A stretch of DNA of 64,000 bases from NCBI GenBank assembly GCA_963704875.1, contig CAVPIA010000005.1, forward strand, positions 372,001-436,000, written 5' to 3'. The notes below the pieces were generated by a model. It was given only the letters and a program-made list of their open reading frames with translations. It did not search any database and was not told the DNA's origin. The first letter of the stretch is position 1, and each line of letters begins with the position of its first letter. Shown piece by piece: positions 1 to 8,403 of this stretch. Position numbers and translations under genes: made by a program. The stretch comes from CAMYOC01 sp963704875 (lineage in GTDB: Bacteria > Pseudomonadota > Gammaproteobacteria > Steroidobacterales > XN24).

Positions 1-349
1 GGGCCTCGGCCAGCGCCAGCCGCCCGCCCGGGTCATCAGGCTGAGCTCGCCGATAGTTTTGCCACAGCGCCACCCAGGGCGCAGTCTCGCCCAGGCCACG
101 GTAGGCGCTGCCCAGCAGGGTCGCGGCCTGCAGATTGCCGGGTTGAGCCACCATTGCAGCTTCCAGATGCGGCCGGCCCTGACGGAAATTGCCGGTTTGA
201 ACCTCCAGTGCACCCAATACCAGCCGCAATTGCAGGTCATCCGGCTGCTGCCGGTGCAGGTCCCGCAACTGGTCCAGGGCCGCCTGGTGGGACCCGGCCT
301 GGAACAGGCTCATCGCCGCCTGAAGTGTGTGCTCAATCGTGCTGTCCAT
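1..349 (-). CDS. TPR-repeat protein, N-terminal part (cut by window edge)
   Basis: Reading the minus strand from the ATG at 349 gives an open frame that runs off the window at position 1, about 116 codons. It is rich in Ala, Leu, Gln and Gly and shows helix-turn-helix TPR spacing, for example AAMSLFQAGSHQAALDQL followed by LRLVLGALEVQTGNFRQG, with Pro-Gly or Pro-Asp turns between repeats. TPR proteins are scaffolds for protein contacts. In some relatives the TPRs precede a sulfotransferase or aspartyl-hydroxylase domain, but that part lies outside the window. It is divergent from the FmdB gene. The TPR call is fairly safe; the function is unknown. Confidence 0.6.
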   Translation of the reverse strand, partial: MDSTIEHTLQAAMSLFQAGSHQAALDQLRDLHRQQPDDLQLRLVLGALEVQTGNFRQGRPHLEAAMVAQPGNLQAATLLGSAYRGLGETAPWVALWQNYRRAQPDDPGGRLALAEA

Positions 350-567
350 GTCCAATCCAGTGACGGCATCGCCTGGCCTGGCCCGTGTTCGCCGCCTGAA
401 TCCGGGATTATACCGAGCCACACGATTCTCAATCGGCAGCGGCTATAATGGCTGGCCTTGGAATGCCCGCGAGCGCCCTCATTGTTAGTGCTGCCCCCTG
501 ATGCGCAGTGAGTCGCCGAGGGCGTTACGCCGGACATTGCACAGGACATTGCATAGGAAGAGCACCA

Positions 568-933
568 ATGCCGATTTATGAGTATGAATGTCAGGCCTGC
601 GGCCACGTCCTCGATGCCCTGCAGAAGGTAAGCGATGATCCGCTGACGCATTGTCCGACCTGTGGCAAAGAGGCACTGAAGAAGTTGATTTCGGCGCCAC
701 GCTTTCGGCTAAAGGGCAGCGGCTGGTACGAGACCGATTTCAAGGACAAAAACCGGCGCAATATTGCCTCCGGTGACTCGGGCGGATCTGACACGTCAAA
801 CAGCGCCAGCGGCTCGGGTAAATCCGGGGCGAAAACCGCGGACGCAAAGGCGGACACCAAACCGACCTCCTCAGGCACTGCAGGTGGTGGCAGCAAGAGC
901 AGCGGCGGCAAGTCTGACGCCAGCAGCAGCTAG
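568..933 (+). CDS. FmdB-family zinc-ribbon protein
   Basis: The 121-residue protein begins MPIYEYECQACGH and has a second knuckle CPTCGK about 20 residues later. The two CxxC pairs are the FmdB/regulatory zinc-ribbon signature (TIGR02605 type). The N-terminal 55 residues are folded; the rest is a low-complexity tail of Ser, Gly, Lys and Asp that is likely disordered. Family members are small and of uncertain role. The ATG at 568 is chosen because the family starts MPIYEY; an in-frame upstream start would add 20 unrelated residues. It lies 2 bases before the DUF502 gene and upstream of aspS, a frequent arrangement in beta- and gammaproteobacteria, so it is probably co-transcribed. Confidence 0.85.
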   Translation: MPIYEYECQACGHVLDALQKVSDDPLTHCPTCGKEALKKLISAPRFRLKGSGWYETDFKDKNRRNIASGDSGGSDTSNSASGSGKSGAKTADAKADTKPTSSGTAGGGSKSSGGKSDASSS

Positions 934-935
934 GC

Positions 936-1592
936 TTGCCTGTGTTCAAGAGCCTGCGTCGCTATCTGGTCACCGGGGTCATCATCTGGGTGCCGGTGAT
1001 TGTGACTGTGCTGGTGGTCCGGTTTTTGCTCAGACTGATGGACCGGACGCTGGTCGTCATTCCGCCCGCTTACCAACCCGAGACGCTGCTGGGTTTCAAT
1101 ATCCCGGGGCTGGGATTGCTGCTGTCTCTGGTTATTCTGTTCCTGACCGGTCTGCTGGCCGCCAATCTGTTCGGTCGCAAGCTGGTCAGCTTTTCCGAAT
1201 CAATCCTTGCCCGGATCCCGCTGGTGCGTTCGATTTATGCCAGCGCCAAGCAGGTGGCGGAAACGGTGCTGTCGGATGGTGACACCTCGTTCAAACGCGT
1301 AATGCTGGTGCAGTACCCACGCAAGGGCGTGTGGAGCCTGTGTTTCCAGACCGCGACTGATCTCGCGGAGATCCAGTCACGTACCGAGTCAGAGGTCGTG
1401 TGCGTATTTGTTCCGACGACCCCGAACCCGACGTCCGGTTTTATTTTGTTTGTGCCGCGCAAGGACCTGATCAATCTCGATATGAGCGTGGATGAGGGTC
1501 TGCGCATGATTATTTCTCTGGGTGTAGTGGTGCCTCGATGGCGTCATCCGGAGGACCTGAACGCCCTTGCACCGGCCCAACCCGAAACGTAA
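936..1592 (+). CDS. DUF502 family membrane protein
   Basis: A 218-residue protein with two hydrophobic segments near the N terminus (about residues 10-33 and 50-75) and a soluble C-terminal domain with the family motif PLVRSIYASAKQV. DUF502 proteins are inner-membrane proteins of unknown function commonly found beside aspS. The start appears to be TTG at 936, giving PVFKSLRRYLVTG, the usual N terminus; a GTG two codons later (942) is also possible. Only two bases separate it from the FmdB gene, so translational coupling is likely. Family assignment is firm; function is unknown. Confidence 0.85.
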   Translation: MPVFKSLRRYLVTGVIIWVPVIVTVLVVRFLLRLMDRTLVVIPPAYQPETLLGFNIPGLGLLLSLVILFLTGLLAANLFGRKLVSFSESILARIPLVRSIYASAKQVAETVLSDGDTSFKRVMLVQYPRKGVWSLCFQTATDLAEIQSRTESEVVCVFVPTTPNPTSGFILFVPRKDLINLDMSVDEGLRMIISLGVVVPRWRHPEDLNALAPAQPET

Positions 1593-1646
1593 GATCGGGC
1601 GCCTTTTTTCCCGCCGTACATGCTGCGGCCGAACCTGGAACACCTT

Positions 1647-3458
1647 ATGCGTAGCCATTACTGCGGCAAAATCGAAAAATCCCTGATCGATGAGACAGTC
1701 AGCGTCGCCGGCTGGGTCCATCGCAGGCGTGATCACGGCGGCGTTATCTTTATCGACCTGCGGGACCGGGAAGGGCTGCTGCAGGTCGTTTTCGACCCGT
1801 CAGACGATGCCGATCTGTTCGCCCTTGCTGAACAGCTGCGTGGGGAATTCGTAATCCGGGTCAGCGGTCGGGTTCGTGGCCGCCCGGAAGGCACAGTCAA
1901 TCCCAACATGCCCACCGGCGAAGTCGAGTTGCAGGCGGTCGAGATGGAGGTTCTCAGCCGCTCGGAGACGCCCCCGTTTCATCATGACGAGGCGGCAAGC
2001 GAGGAATTGCGCCTGCGCTATCGCTATCTGGACCTGCGCCGGCCGGGCATGCTGAACAATCTGATGTTACGTCACCGGGTAACCCGGGCCTTGCGCGCCA
2101 GTCTGGATGCAAAGGGCTTTGTCGATGTGGAAACACCGATGTTGACCCGGTCGACGCCGGAAGGCGCGCGCGACTACCTGGTGCCCAGCCGCACCTATCC
2201 CGGTCAATTCTTCTCTTTGCCGCAATCCCCGCAGTTGTTCAAGCAATTGTTGATGATCTCGGGGCTCGATCGGTACTACCAGATTGTGCGTTGTTTCCGC
2301 GACGAGGACCTGCGCGCTGATCGTCAGCCCGAGTTTACTCAGCTGGACATAGAGACCTCGTTTCTGGATGAGGAACAGATCATGGGCATCATGGAGCCGA
2401 TGATCCGCGAGTTGTTCCTTGAGGTGCTCGCGGTCGAATTGCCCGATCCCTTCCCGCGTATCAGTTATGCGGAGGCGATGATTCGATATGGCACCGACCG
2501 GCCTGATCTGCGTAATCCTCTGGAGTTAGTGGAAGTCGGCGATCTGGTGGCAGCGGTGGAGTTCAAGGTGTTCGCGGGTCCGGGGGCTGATCCTGAGGGC
2601 CGGGTTGCGGCGCTGCGGGTGCCTGATGGCGCTCGCCTGAGTCGTAAGGAGATCGATGAATACACCGCATTCGTCGGCCGCTATGGTGCCCGCGGTCTTG
2701 CCTATATCAAGGTCAACGACGCCGCTACCGGCCGGGACGGACTGCAGTCGCCGATCCTCAAGTTCCTGCCCGACGAAGCGGTAGCCGGGATCATGAGCCG
2801 CACCGGCGCGAAGACTGGCGATCTGATTTTCTTCGGGGCGGATAAAGCCGGGATCGTCAATGACGCGCTGGGTGCGCTGCGCGATCGTGTCGCTACCGAT
2901 CTGGCGTTGCTCGAAGGTGAGTGGCGTCCGGTCTGGGTCGTGGATTTCCCGATGTTCGACTGGGACGCCGACGCCCGACGCTGGGTATCCCTGCACCATC
3001 CGTTCACCGCCCCCAAGGTGAGCGACCCCCAGGCGTTGCAAGCCGAGCCTGGCAAATTATTGTCGCGCGCCTATGACATGGTGCTAAATGGCTCGGAAAT
3101 CGGTGGCGGTTCGATCCGAATCCATCGCCAGGACATGCAATCAGCAGTGTTTTCACTACTGGGGATCGACGAAACAGAAGCGGAAGAAAAGTTCGGTTTC
3201 CTGCTCGAGGCGCTGCGATACGGGGCGCCGCCGCATGGCGGAATCGCGTTTGGACTGGATCGACTGGTCATGTTGATGGCCGGTGCCAGCAGTATCCGCG
3301 AGGTCATTGCTTTCCCGAAAACCCAGACTGCGGCCTGCCTGATGACGCGTGCGCCCGGTCAGGTTGCTGACGCTCAGCTGCGTGAGGTCGGGATCAAGCT
3401 CAGGCGCACGGCCAAGCCAGATCCCGCGGCCGAGGCCGAGGATCCGGCCGGGGAGTAA
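1647..3458 (+). CDS. aspS: aspartyl-tRNA synthetase
   Basis: Class II aminoacyl-tRNA synthetase that charges tRNA-Asp. The N-terminal OB-fold anticodon domain (GWVHRRRDHGGVIFIDLRDR), motif 2 (RCFRDEDLRADRQPEFTQLD), the bacterial GAD insertion and motif 3 (GIAFGLDRLVMLMAG) are all present. At 603 residues from the ATG at 1647 it matches the bacterial-type enzyme of about 590. That start gives MRSHYCGKI, like most orthologues; an ATG at 1620 would add nine residues. The Asp-specific (discriminating) or Asp/Asn form cannot be told with certainty from motifs alone. It is followed 10 bases later by a NudB-like gene, as in many gammaproteobacteria. Confidence 0.97.
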   Translation: MRSHYCGKIEKSLIDETVSVAGWVHRRRDHGGVIFIDLRDREGLLQVVFDPSDDADLFALAEQLRGEFVIRVSGRVRGRPEGTVNPNMPTGEVELQAVEMEVLSRSETPPFHHDEAASEELRLRYRYLDLRRPGMLNNLMLRHRVTRALRASLDAKGFVDVETPMLTRSTPEGARDYLVPSRTYPGQFFSLPQSPQLFKQLLMISGLDRYYQIVRCFRDEDLRADRQPEFTQLDIETSFLDEEQIMGIMEPMIRELFLEVLAVELPDPFPRISYAEAMIRYGTDRPDLRNPLELVEVGDLVAAVEFKVFAGPGADPEGRVAALRVPDGARLSRKEIDEYTAFVGRYGARGLAYIKVNDAATGRDGLQSPILKFLPDEAVAGIMSRTGAKTGDLIFFGADKAGIVNDALGALRDRVATDLALLEGEWRPVWVVDFPMFDWDADARRWVSLHHPFTAPKVSDPQALQAEPGKLLSRAYDMVLNGSEIGGGSIRIHRQDMQSAVFSLLGIDETEAEEKFGFLLEALRYGAPPHGGIAFGLDRLVMLMAGASSIREVIAFPKTQTAACLMTRAPGQVADAQLREVGIKLRRTAKPDPAAEAEDPAGE

Positions 3459-3468
3459 TGCCGGACGC

Positions 3469-3909
3469 ATGCCGGCATCGCGCTGGAAGAGGCCAGAGTC
3501 GGTGTTGGTGGTCGTTCACACCGACAACCGGGTGCTGTTGCTGGAACGCGTTCATCCAGAAGGCTTCTGGCAATCGGTGACCGGGAGCCTGGAGCCAGCA
3601 GAAACACCATTGCAGGCCGCAAGCCGGGAATTGACCGAAGAAACGGGCATTGCCGGCGTCAGGATCCAGGGTCTGGCGCTGGTGCAGACATTCCCCATCG
3701 CACCCGCCTGGCGTGAACGCTACCATCCGGATGTGGTCGAAAACGCCGAGCATGCGTTTGCGGTGCGGCTGGAAGACGTCTGCACGCCGCAACTCAATCC
3801 GGCCGAACACCGTCGGTTCCGTTGGGCTGCTGTAGACGAAGCGCTGGTGACGGTCAGCTCGTATACGAACAAGGCCGCGATTCGGCATGCCATGGGGCTT
3901 GCAAGATGA
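3469..3909 (+). CDS. nudB: Nudix hydrolase, dihydroneopterin triphosphate diphosphatase type
   Basis: A 146-residue Nudix protein. The Nudix box is visible as GSLEPAETPLQAASRELTEE followed by TGI, fitting G-x5-E-x7-REUxEExGU. In E. coli NudB removes pyrophosphate from dihydroneopterin triphosphate in folate synthesis and sits just after aspS; length and position both match here. The start at 3469 gives MPASRWKRPESVLVVVH, where the Nudix fold begins. The longer in-frame extension would lie inside aspS and is not plausible. Substrate assignment rests on synteny and overall resemblance. Confidence 0.85.
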   Translation: MPASRWKRPESVLVVVHTDNRVLLLERVHPEGFWQSVTGSLEPAETPLQAASRELTEETGIAGVRIQGLALVQTFPIAPAWRERYHPDVVENAEHAFAVRLEDVCTPQLNPAEHRRFRWAAVDEALVTVSSYTNKAAIRHAMGLAR

Positions 3910-3944
3910 CGCTTGGTCGGATCAGCGTTGCGGCGACGCTATAA

Positions 3945-3970
3945 CATCGCGCAGGGGCATCGCGCAGGGG
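3945..3970. repeat. two tandem copies of a 13-base unit
   Basis: CATCGCGCAGGGG occurs twice head to tail in the 167-base gap between the Nudix gene and the outer-membrane protein gene. It is too short to assign a role and could be a chance duplication or part of a regulatory region. Confidence 0.5.
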
Positions 3971-4076
3971 CATTACGCCCGGATATTGGGCAAGGACAGA
4001 TTCTTCCGGGCGATCATTAGCGCGCCCGGCAATGCATAATGACGGGCAATTGTCCGCATCAACAGGAGCACGCTTC

Positions 4077-4787
4077 ATGAAAACCATCAGGACTGGAATA
4101 TCGGTTGCGATGACCCTCGCGCTCGCTTCGCTACTGGCGGGTCCGGCCAGTGCCGAGATTTCCTTTAGCTATGCCGAGGCGAATTACATCAATGTAGACA
4201 CCAACCTCGCAGGCCGGATTACCGATACGGCTGCGAATACTGACGTCCGGCTCGGAACCAGTGACGACAGCGGTTTCGAAGTCGGGGGAGCATGGGAGTT
4301 CTACCGTAACGTGCATGTGTTCGGTGAGTATTCAAAGGCCAAGAACGATGTCGGTATCACGGGTACCGTGCTCGGCGTCCCGCTGAATGCTTCCGGAGAT
4401 TTTGATGTGATCCGCTGGCGGGCCGGGCTCGGTTATGCCTACCCGATCAATGAAGTGCTGACCGCCTACGGGCAAGTCAGTTACGACTACATAGAGTTCG
4501 ACAATTTCGATCTGAGCGACGGGGACGGCAGCCTGAACACGGATGATAGTGGTGCCGGTGTCGAGGGTGGTTTGCGTTTTGCACCGTTTGAGCCGAGCGA
4601 ATTGTATGCTTACGTACGCTATTCCAGCGTCGGCGATTTCGAGGTGGATTCGAACAGCGGATTCAGCGACGACATCCTGTACGGCTTTGGCGGACGATTC
4701 TTCGTGACCGACCGGATTGGCCTTCAGATCGGTTATGAAGTGGGGCAGATCGACACGCTAAACGTGGGGGCGAGATTCACCTTCTAG
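4077..4787 (+). CDS. outer-membrane beta-barrel protein
   Basis: A 236-residue protein with a clear signal peptide (MKTIRTGISVAMTLALASLL, then AGPASA, cleavage near residue 26). The mature part alternates hydrophobic and polar residues in strands and ends LNVGARFTF, a typical aromatic barrel terminus recognised by the Bam machinery. It resembles eight-stranded OmpA/OmpX-like barrels ('outer membrane protein beta-barrel' families). An AGGAG precedes the ATG at 4077 by about eight bases, so this start is preferred to one 15 codons upstream. It appears to be a single-gene unit. The specific function cannot be read from sequence. Confidence 0.8.
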   Translation: MKTIRTGISVAMTLALASLLAGPASAEISFSYAEANYINVDTNLAGRITDTAANTDVRLGTSDDSGFEVGGAWEFYRNVHVFGEYSKAKNDVGITGTVLGVPLNASGDFDVIRWRAGLGYAYPINEVLTAYGQVSYDYIEFDNFDLSDGDGSLNTDDSGAGVEGGLRFAPFEPSELYAYVRYSSVGDFEVDSNSGFSDDILYGFGGRFFVTDRIGLQIGYEVGQIDTLNVGARFTF

Positions 4788-4943
4788 GACTGGCCGAATG
4801 CCGCACTATGTCGACGAGGCCAGGACACCTGGTATCGGTTCAGGAATCGGTCTGGCCCAACATCATTTACCACTTCCATGTCTGTCACCCTGTGCGGCCC
4901 GACGACTGCGCGGGTCCGTGCCTGATTCGTCCGGGACGAAACG

Positions 4944-5651
4944 ATGAGTGATACGCCGATCACCGTAGTTCACGGCTTGTGGAATCGCGGCCCGGAAGCA
5001 TGGGTCCTGCGGCGACGTCTGCGTCGTTACTGTCAACGCCAGGTACTGCAATTCAGCTACGAGACAGTGAGCCGCAGCTTTGCCGCCAATGTTGATCGCA
5101 TGGTCGAATTTATCGACGCGAAAGAAGCGGGGCCGGTTGACATCGTGGCGCACAGCATGGGCGGCTTGCTGGTCCTGGCCGCATGCGACAAGCTGCCGGC
5201 CGGGAGGCTTGGCCGCATCGTATTGCTCGGCTCGCCCTTGCGTGGTTCGCTCGCGGCTCGACGCATGGCAAGGTTCGGCGCGCTTGGCCGCTGGCTGGTC
5301 GGTGGCAGTCTGACAGCGCTGGTCGAAGGGATTCCGTCGCCAGCCGTCGACAGCCTGGAAATCGGCGTAATCGCCGGCAGCAAGGCGATGGGAATGGGCC
5401 GCGTCCTGGGCCCGATGGACGGCGTCAGTGACGGCACCGTATGTCTGGCGGAGACCCGTCTGGACGGTGTGACCGACGAGCTGGTGTTGCCGGTCAGCCA
5501 TACGGGCATGCTGTTTTCAGATATTGTCGCGCGCGCAGCGGCTGACTTTATTAATGATGGCCGCTTTTCCCATCCGGATCAGCCAGGACGCGAGGCGACA
5601 TGCAGCGGGGACCGGGACGCGATCCGTGACTCGATCCGGAACCAGGGCTAG
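4944..5651 (+). CDS. alpha/beta-hydrolase, lipase/esterase-like
   Basis: 235 residues with the alpha/beta-hydrolase layout: an oxyanion strand TPITVVHGLWNRG near the N terminus, the nucleophile elbow AHSMGG near residue 70, a possible acid Asp in the central part and a terminal His in PVSHTGM near residue 185. It has no signal peptide, so it is likely cytoplasmic. It resembles the PGAP1/triacylglycerol lipase-like group that acts on acyl esters. The last 40 residues are polar and atypical. It converges on mutS with an 11-base gap. The fold is secure; the substrate is unknown. Confidence 0.75.
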   Translation: MSDTPITVVHGLWNRGPEAWVLRRRLRRYCQRQVLQFSYETVSRSFAANVDRMVEFIDAKEAGPVDIVAHSMGGLLVLAACDKLPAGRLGRIVLLGSPLRGSLAARRMARFGALGRWLVGGSLTALVEGIPSPAVDSLEIGVIAGSKAMGMGRVLGPMDGVSDGTVCLAETRLDGVTDELVLPVSHTGMLFSDIVARAAADFINDGRFSHPDQPGREATCSGDRDAIRDSIRNQG

Positions 5652-5662
5652 CAAGCAGCGCA

Positions 5663-6634
5663 CTAGTCCAGCTTGTCCTTCAACAGGTAGATCAGATCCA
5701 GCGCTTCTCTTGGCGTCAGGCGATCCGGGTCTATCTCCGCCAGCAGCTCGACCGCGGGGCTGGGCGTAGCGGGAGAGCTCAGCGGCAGCTCCACCTGACG
5801 AGCACTACCGGCTGACGCGGCGTCGCGCTGCTGCTCCAGCGTTTGCAGGTACATCTTCGCGCGCTTGATCGCGCCTTGTGGCACCCCCGCGAGGGCGGCC
5901 ACCTGCAGGCCATAACTCTGATTTGCCGGCCCGTCCCGGACGCTGTGCAGGAACACGATACGCCCGGCGTGCTCGGTGGCGTCCAGATGGACGTTGGCGC
6001 AGGCGGGCAGTTCTTCGGCCAGCGCGGTCAATTCGAAATAATGCGTAGCGAACAGGGTGCAGGCGCCGATGCGCTCCCCAATATAGTGCGCGCAGGCCCA
6101 GGCCAGCGACAAGCCGTCAAAGGTGCTGGTGCCGCGGCCGATCTCGTCCATCAATATCAGGCTGGATGCGGTCGCGTTGTTGAGGATATTCGCGGCTTCA
6201 GTCATCTCGACCATAAACGTCGAGCGGCCTCCGGCCAGATCGTCCGCGGCGCCAATGCGGGTAAAGATCCGATCGACAGGTCCAATGATCGCCGCGTCGG
6301 CCGGCACATAGCTGCCGACATGCGCGAGCACAGTAATCAGCGCCGCCTGTCGCATATAGGTCGATTTTCCGCCCATGTTGGGACCAGTAATCACCAGCAT
6401 CCGGCGGTCGGGATCCAGAATCAGATCATTGGGCACAAAGGGCTCGTCGAGCACCTGCTCAACGACCGGGTGACGACCAGCACGAATCTCCAGACACGGC
6501 TCATCGCTAAGTCTCGGCGGCACCAGCTGCAGGCTGATTGAGCGCTCCGCGAGATTGGCCAGTACATCGATTTCGGCCAGTGCTCTGGCCATGCGCTGGA
6601 GCGGCTCCAGAACCTCATGCAAGGAATCAAACAA
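5663..6634 (-). CDS. mutS: MutS mismatch-repair protein, C-terminal fragment (after frameshift)
   Basis: This segment encodes the end of the MutS lever/clamp and the whole ATPase domain: Walker A GPNMGGKSTYMRQA, Walker B LILMDEIGRGTSTFDG, and a C-terminal helix-turn-helix region ending with the dimerisation tail. It continues the upstream fragment 6627-8255 but in another frame; the break falls inside the conserved stretch EKALYEGL/FDSLHEVL. One extra base in CTTGTTTGA (minus strand) explains it. If the break is real, this half would need its own start (a TTG at 6634), and the cell would lack functional MutS. If it is an assembly error the gene is intact, running from 8255 to 5663. Confidence 0.93.
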   Translation of the reverse strand: MFDSLHEVLEPLQRMARALAEIDVLANLAERSISLQLVPPRLSDEPCLEIRAGRHPVVEQVLDEPFVPNDLILDPDRRMLVITGPNMGGKSTYMRQAALITVLAHVGSYVPADAAIIGPVDRIFTRIGAADDLAGGRSTFMVEMTEAANILNNATASSLILMDEIGRGTSTFDGLSLAWACAHYIGERIGACTLFATHYFELTALAEELPACANVHLDATEHAGRIVFLHSVRDGPANQSYGLQVAALAGVPQGAIKRAKMYLQTLEQQRDAASAGSARQVELPLSSPATPSPAVELLAEIDPDRLTPREALDLIYLLKDKLD

Positions 6635-8255
6635 GACCTTCGTATAGCGCCTTCTCGCGACTCAAAGAGCGATCCCGGGCACTCAGGACCTTGTCCTCGA
6701 ATCCCTTTAATTCTTCGGTGATGTAACGCTCGGCCGCTTTCAGCGTCTGCCGCCGGGTGTACTCAGGTGGTGCTTTCTCAGCCTGGCCGCGACTGAGTTC
6801 AATGTAATAACCATGGACTCGGTTGTAGCCGACCTTGAGATTGCTCAGACCGGTGCGTTGCCGCTCGCGGGTTTCATAGTCGGCCAGGTAGGTATCGGCG
6901 TTTTCACTGATGCGGCGCAGCTCGTCGAGGTCCTGGTCGAATCCATCGGCGATCACGCCGCCATCGCGGATCAGCATCGGCGGTGACTCCACCAGTGCCC
7001 GCTCAAGCAGTTCGCGCAGTGGCTGGTGATCGCCACAGTCTTCCTGCAATTTATGCAAACGCGGTGCATCCAGCGGGGCCAGCGCCTCCCTCAACTGCGG
7101 GAGCGCGATAAGAGCCGTCCGCAATTGCGCCAGGTCGCGCGGACGAGCAGAGCGCAGCGCGACGCGCGCCAGGATTCGCTCGACATCACCGATCTGGCGC
7201 AGCTGATCATGCAGAAGATCCATGGCTGCGGCAGCGCGCAGCGCGTCAATCGCCTGAAATCGTTTGTTCAGAATCGCCTTTGAGCGCAGCGGTCGATTGA
7301 TCCAGCGCCGCAGCAAGCGGCTGCCCATTGCGGTGACGGTGCGGTCCATGACCCCGGCCAGCGTGTGCTGGTGGTGCCCGGACAGACTGATTTCGAGTTC
7401 GAGATTGCGTCGCGTCGACGCATCCATGATCAACGCGTCGCCGTGCAATTCTCTGCGCAGACCACGGATGTGGGGTACAGCTGTTTTCTGCGTGTCAGCC
7501 ACGTATTGCATCAGGCAACCCGCCGCGCGCAGCCCGACGGACAAGTCCTCACAGTCGAAACCGCTCAGGTCACGGGTGTTGAATTGCCTGCATAACAGGC
7601 GACGGCTGGTTTCCTCATCGAAATGCCAGGGCGAACGGCGGCGCAGTCCGGGGCGGTCTGCAAGCCAGGCCGGCGGACGGTCGTCTTCGCTGATCAGGCA
7701 CTCCGCCAGCTGCAAACGCTCAATTTCAGCCTGCAGGCTTTGTTTGCTCTCGAGTTCGGTAATGCGAAAGTCGCCGGCTGCCAGATCCAGCCACGCCAGT
7801 CCAATCGCGTCCCGGTCAAAACAGATGCAGCCGAGCAAGGTCTCGCGACGGTCTTGCAGCAGGGATTCATCGGTAATCGTCCCGGGTGTAACGATACGAA
7901 CCACCTTGCGCTCCACCGGGCCTTTGCTTGCCGCCGGATCGCCGATTTGCTCGCAAATCGCAACCGATTCTCCCGTACGCACCAGCCGCGCAAGATAGTT
8001 GTCAGCAGCGTGGGCAGGGACGCCCGCCATCGGGATCGGTTCGCCGGCGGATTTACCGCGGCTGGTCAGCGTGATATCGATCAACGCGGCCGCCCGTCGA
8101 GCGTCGTCATAGAACAACTCGTAGAAGTCACCCATCCGATAAAACAGCAAGGTGTCCGGATGCTCCGCCTTGATGCTCAGATATTGACGCATCATCGGCG
8201 TGTGCGATTCCAGCGATGCTGGACTGGTGCTTGGCCTATTTTTTGGTTCCGGCAT
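6627..8255 (-). CDS. mutS: MutS mismatch-repair protein, N-terminal fragment (before frameshift)
   Basis: MutS binds DNA mismatches as a dimer and recruits MutL. This 542-residue fragment holds the mismatch-binding domain with the Phe-x-Glu motif (MGDFYELF near residue 40), the connector, and the core/clamp domains, then ends prematurely after EKALYEGLV at TGA. The remaining 320 residues follow in the next frame (5663-6634). Without the ATPase domain this part alone would be inactive. The ATG at 8255 gives a normal N terminus including MMRQYLSIKAEHPD. It is divergent from the glycosyltransferase gene. Confidence 0.93.
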   Translation of the reverse strand: MPEPKNRPSTSPASLESHTPMMRQYLSIKAEHPDTLLFYRMGDFYELFYDDARRAAALIDITLTSRGKSAGEPIPMAGVPAHAADNYLARLVRTGESVAICEQIGDPAASKGPVERKVVRIVTPGTITDESLLQDRRETLLGCICFDRDAIGLAWLDLAAGDFRITELESKQSLQAEIERLQLAECLISEDDRPPAWLADRPGLRRRSPWHFDEETSRRLLCRQFNTRDLSGFDCEDLSVGLRAAGCLMQYVADTQKTAVPHIRGLRRELHGDALIMDASTRRNLELEISLSGHHQHTLAGVMDRTVTAMGSRLLRRWINRPLRSKAILNKRFQAIDALRAAAAMDLLHDQLRQIGDVERILARVALRSARPRDLAQLRTALIALPQLREALAPLDAPRLHKLQEDCGDHQPLRELLERALVESPPMLIRDGGVIADGFDQDLDELRRISENADTYLADYETRERQRTGLSNLKVGYNRVHGYYIELSRGQAEKAPPEYTRRQTLKAAERYITEELKGFEDKVLSARDRSLSREKALYEGLV

Positions 8256-8403
8256 GAGTGAACGGTATGGGTGCGGCGAGATGAAGAGATAAAAACACTA
8301 AAGGCGGCATCCTAGACCCCGGGATCAGAGCCGACAAGCACACCCCCGGACCTGCCTCGGGCTGTGACGCGGTACACTGGCATGCAGCCGGACCCAGGTA
8401 CAG

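Noticed and set aside
6620..6660. Programmed ribosomal frameshift in mutS
   Set aside because: No Shine-Dalgarno-like stimulator or slippery heptamer is evident, and mutS is not known to use frameshifting.
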